From contig DBVU01000002.1 in assembly GCA_002308195.1 (NCBI GenBank), positions 18,299-25,309 of the forward strand: DNA of 7,011 nt, written 5' to 3'. A program made the position numbers and the translations under genes. Each line of letters opens with the position of its first letter. The first letter of the stretch is position 1. This document shows, one piece after another, positions 4,719 to 7,011 of this stretch. The notes beneath the pieces are model-generated. The model was not told where the DNA came from. It ran no database searches and saw only the letters and a program-made list of their open reading frames with translations. The stretch comes from Bacteroidales bacterium UBA1256 (lineage in GTDB: Bacteria > Bacteroidota > Bacteroidia > Bacteroidales > Paludibacteraceae).

Positions 4719-6395
4719 ATGATGACAGAAGAGAAATATAATTTTGTCAAGTACTTCGAGCGCTCGTTTCGCGAGAACTGGGACGCAGAAGCTGTGACAG
4801 ACTATGGCACAGACGTGACGCTGACCTATGGTCAGTTGGCCACGAAGATTGCCAAACTGCACATCCTATTCGAGGAGTGTGGCATCAAGAAGAATGACAA
4901 GATTGCGGTCATGGGCCGTAATAACAGCAACTGGGTGGCTGTCTATCTGGCGACAGTGACTTATGGCGCGATTATTGTACCTATTCTGCAGGATTTTCAT
5001 GCCAATGATGCCATTCATATTGTCAATCATTCGGAGTCGAAGCTGCTCTTTATCAGCAATCTGAATTGGGAAGGCATCGAACTGGACCAGATTCCGAACG
5101 TGCTGGTCGTTGTTAGTCTGAACGATTGGCATCCGTTCTCTTTGACGCTAGATCCGAAGAAGATCAGCCTGGAGGGAATCAACGCCCTGTTCCACAAGCG
5201 TTATCCGAAAGGTTATACCGCAGCCGACGTGCGCTACGCGGAGCGTCCGAATAGCGAAATAGGTTCAATCAACTATACCAGTGGAACAACCGGTTTTAGC
5301 AAGGGCGTTATCATGCCTCTGAATGGCTTGGCCGGCAATATCCGTTACGGCATCGAGTCGCATCTGACTTTCCGCGGTGCGCGCCACGTGGCTTTCCTGC
5401 CTCTGGCTCACGCGTACGGATGTGCATTTGACTTCTTGGCTTGCCTGGCTGCCGGAGGACACTCCTATCTGGTAGGCCGTACTCCTTCGCCGAAGATCTT
5501 GCTACAGGCTTTTGCGGAAGTGAAACCGACATTGATCCTCTCCGTGCCTTTGATTCTGGAGAAGATATACAAGAAGATGATTGTTCCGCAGATTCAGAAA
5601 CCGCCTGTAAGTTGGGTGCTCAAAGTGCCATTCTTGGATGAAGTGGTGTGCGGCAAGATTCGCGAACAATTGGTACAGGCTTTTGGTGGCCAATTCAAAC
5701 AGATCATCATTGGTGGCGCTCCGTTGAATCCGGAGGTGGAGGCGTTCCTCAATCGCATCAAATTCCCAATGTCGGTGGGCTATGGTATGACCGAATGTGC
5801 GCCGCTTATATGCTTCACTCAGTATGAGGATGGCAGCAAGCAGTATTCGTGCGGTAGACCGTTACCGGGTATCATGGAAGTGAAAGTACTGGATCCGAAC
5901 GAAGATGGAATTGGCGAGATTGTAACGCGTGGCGAGAATACCATGACCGGCTACTTCAAGAATCCGAAAGCCACCAAGGAGTCGTTCACCAAAGATGGTT
6001 GGTTGCGTACGGGCGATTTGGGACTGATAGACGAGGATGGCTTCCTCTTCATCAAAGGTCGTTGCAAGACTATGCTGCTCGGCCCGAGTGGACAGAATAT
6101 ATATCCGGAAGAGATTGAGGCCAAAATCAACAATATGCCCTACGTCCTGGAATCATTGGTTTTGCAGCAAGAAGACAATCGTCTGGTTGCACTGGTATGC
6201 CCGGATTACAACGAAGTGGACGCAAGTGGCATGACGCGTGAGCAGTTTGACGAATATATGGAGGATGCGCGCAAGCAGGTCAACTCTGAATTGGCGGCGT
6301 ACGAGCAGATTGCGATTGTCAAACTCTATCCGCACGAGTTCGAGAAGACGCCGAAGAAATCCATCAAGCGTTTCTTATACTCCAACATGGTCTGA
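4719..6395 (+). CDS. AMP-forming acyl-CoA synthetase (long-chain fatty acid-CoA ligase type)
   Basis: This 558-residue member of the ANL adenylating superfamily probably activates fatty acids with ATP and CoA (EC 6.2.1.3-like). The motifs appear in order: P-loop YTSGTTGFSKG (186-196), with F where most families have P; LPLAHAYG (227-234); GGAPLNPEVEAFL (332-344); GYGMTE (354-359); GWLRTGDLG (427-435), including the ribose-binding Asp433; the hinge FIKGRCK (444-450); and the C-terminal KTPKKSIKR (543-551), where the catalytic lysine should be. No signal peptide or membrane span is seen, so it is cytoplasmic or peripheral. Two ATG codons are adjacent (4719 and 4722) and either may be used. It sits between the small membrane protein (15-nt gap) and coaX (26-nt gap). 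Chain-length preference cannot be read from the sequence; another carboxylate substrate is possible. Confidence 0.88.
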   Translation: MMTEEKYNFVKYFERSFRENWDAEAVTDYGTDVTLTYGQLATKIAKLHILFEECGIKKNDKIAVMGRNNSNWVAVYLATVTYGAIIVPILQDFHANDAIHIVNHSESKLLFISNLNWEGIELDQIPNVLVVVSLNDWHPFSLTLDPKKISLEGINALFHKRYPKGYTAADVRYAERPNSEIGSINYTSGTTGFSKGVIMPLNGLAGNIRYGIESHLTFRGARHVAFLPLAHAYGCAFDFLACLAAGGHSYLVGRTPSPKILLQAFAEVKPTLILSVPLILEKIYKKMIVPQIQKPPVSWVLKVPFLDEVVCGKIREQLVQAFGGQFKQIIIGGAPLNPEVEAFLNRIKFPMSVGYGMTECAPLICFTQYEDGSKQYSCGRPLPGIMEVKVLDPNEDGIGEIVTRGENTMTGYFKNPKATKESFTKDGWLRTGDLGLIDEDGFLFIKGRCKTMLLGPSGQNIYPEEIEAKINNMPYVLESLVLQQEDNRLVALVCPDYNEVDASGMTREQFDEYMEDARKQVNSELAAYEQIAIVKLYPHEFEKTPKKSIKRFLYSNMV

Positions 6396-6397
6396 AA

Positions 6398-6421
6398 GCT
6401 GAATGCTGAATGCTGAATGCT
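6398..6421 (+). repeat. 7-bp tandem repeat (GCTGAAT x3 plus GCT) in front of coaX
   Basis: Three exact GCTGAAT units and a partial fourth fill almost the whole gap between the ligase stop and the coaX ATG. Each unit junction holds an ATG (6403, 6410, 6417), and because the unit is 7 bp these fall in three different frames. Only the one at 6410 is in frame with coaX, where it would add four residues; the others meet a stop after 11 and 2 codons. Slippage would change leader spacing and which ATG is in frame. Confidence 0.7.
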
Positions 6422-7011
6422 ATGAACCTATGCATTGACCAGGGAAACAGCCGAACGAAAGTGGCGCTGATGACGGACGAAGGCAAGATAATGAACCATT
6501 TTATCTACAAGTCCTTCTCGTCTGCCGACGTAGAGCGTCTGTTCGACCTCTATGATATCACCGATTCGATCATCTCGTCGGTGGTGAACATCGAGGCTGC
6601 TGTGGTCAATACATTAAACCGCCGTTCACAGCATTTCGTGCTCTTTGATCACATGACACCCGTGCCCATCACCAACTGCTACGACACGCCCGCTACCTTG
6701 GGTCAAGACCGTCTGGCAGCCGCGGTGGGAGCCAAGAGTCTCTGCCCGAACGAGAACTTGCTCATCATCGACGTAGGCTCGGCGATTACGTACGATTTTG
6801 TGTCGGACCAAGGGGAATATATGGGCGGTAACATCGCACCGGGACTGAAGATGCGCTTCACCATGCTGCAGCGTATGACCAAGAAACTGCCGCTGGTGGA
6901 GGTGGATGAGAATGAACTGATTCCGCTCTTTGGCAAGAACACACGCGATGCGATCGCTGCCGGCGTCATCAGAGGAGTGGCATACGAGGTCAAGGGATAC
7001 ATGCGTACCTT
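6422..7011 (+). CDS. coaX: type III pantothenate kinase, 3' end beyond the window
   Basis: This enzyme phosphorylates pantothenate in the first step of CoA synthesis (EC 2.7.1.33); the type III form belongs to the ASKHA fold. The visible 196 residues start with the phosphate-binding strand CIDQGNSRTK (D6, G8, N9), where the usual form is DxGNTxxK. TPATLGQDRLAAAVGA (89-104) carries the probable catalytic base Asp96. DVGSAITYD (117-125) has Ser where Thr is commonest, and GGNIAPG (135-141) follows. Family members are about 240-250 residues, so roughly 50 residues lie beyond the window. The ATG at 6422 gives the normal family N-terminus. An in-frame TGA at 6407 limits any extension to the ATG at 6410. 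The gene follows the acyl-CoA ligase by 26 nt, placing CoA synthesis beside a CoA-consuming enzyme in one likely operon. Confidence 0.92.
   Translation, partial: MNLCIDQGNSRTKVALMTDEGKIMNHFIYKSFSSADVERLFDLYDITDSIISSVVNIEAAVVNTLNRRSQHFVLFDHMTPVPITNCYDTPATLGQDRLAAAVGAKSLCPNENLLIIDVGSAITYDFVSDQGEYMGGNIAPGLKMRFTMLQRMTKKLPLVEVDENELIPLFGKNTRDAIAAGVIRGVAYEVKGYMRT

Overview
The window looks like a chromosomal housekeeping segment from a member of Bacteroidota, most likely order Bacteroidales. The reasons are the gene set (one-step diaminopimelate dehydrogenase, class III fructose-1,6-bisphosphatase, type III pantothenate kinase next to an acyl-CoA ligase), A-rich leaders without Shine-Dalgarno sequences, and two promoters that match the Bacteroidota -33/-7 pattern (TTG or TTTG, about 20 nt, TAnnTTTGC). 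The species assignment is inference. No mobile element, CRISPR array, tRNA or rRNA was seen.

Layout. Bases 37-1973 (+) hold ddh (meso-DAP dehydrogenase for lysine and peptidoglycan) and a secreted or membrane-anchored alpha/beta hydrolase whose GTG start shares one base with the ddh stop. They meet a convergent gene, fbp (1976-3964, -), with only 2 nt between the stop codons. Upstream of fbp lies a divergent control region (3965-4316). On the right of it, a probable operon runs on the + strand: a small membrane protein (4317-4703), a long-chain acyl-CoA synthetase-like ligase (4719-6395), and coaX (from 6422), which runs off the window at about residue 196.

The most unusual part is the control region between fbp and the small membrane protein gene. 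It contains six copies of a TCTCG core at an exact 11-bp period (4067-4132). The conserved 7-bp block plus variable 4-bp spacer recalls the tandem operators of OmpR/PhoB-type response regulators. The array is flanked by two copies of a 28-bp imperfect direct repeat. There is one good promoter on each side, and the fbp promoter carries a perfect 19-bp palindrome over its -7 box. I read this as a shared operator for gluconeogenic flux (fbp) and the fatty-acid/CoA operon, but that is inference.

Other oddities are a GC-rich palindrome inside fbp that encodes an apparent extra loop, which may be an in-frame insertion of a dispersed repeat, and a 7-bp tandem repeat immediately before coaX that places an ATG in each of the three reading frames. 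How the genes fit together: ddh supplies meso-DAP, fbp supplies hexose phosphate in gluconeogenesis, coaX starts CoA synthesis, and the ligase uses CoA to activate fatty acids, so CoA supply and use are side by side.
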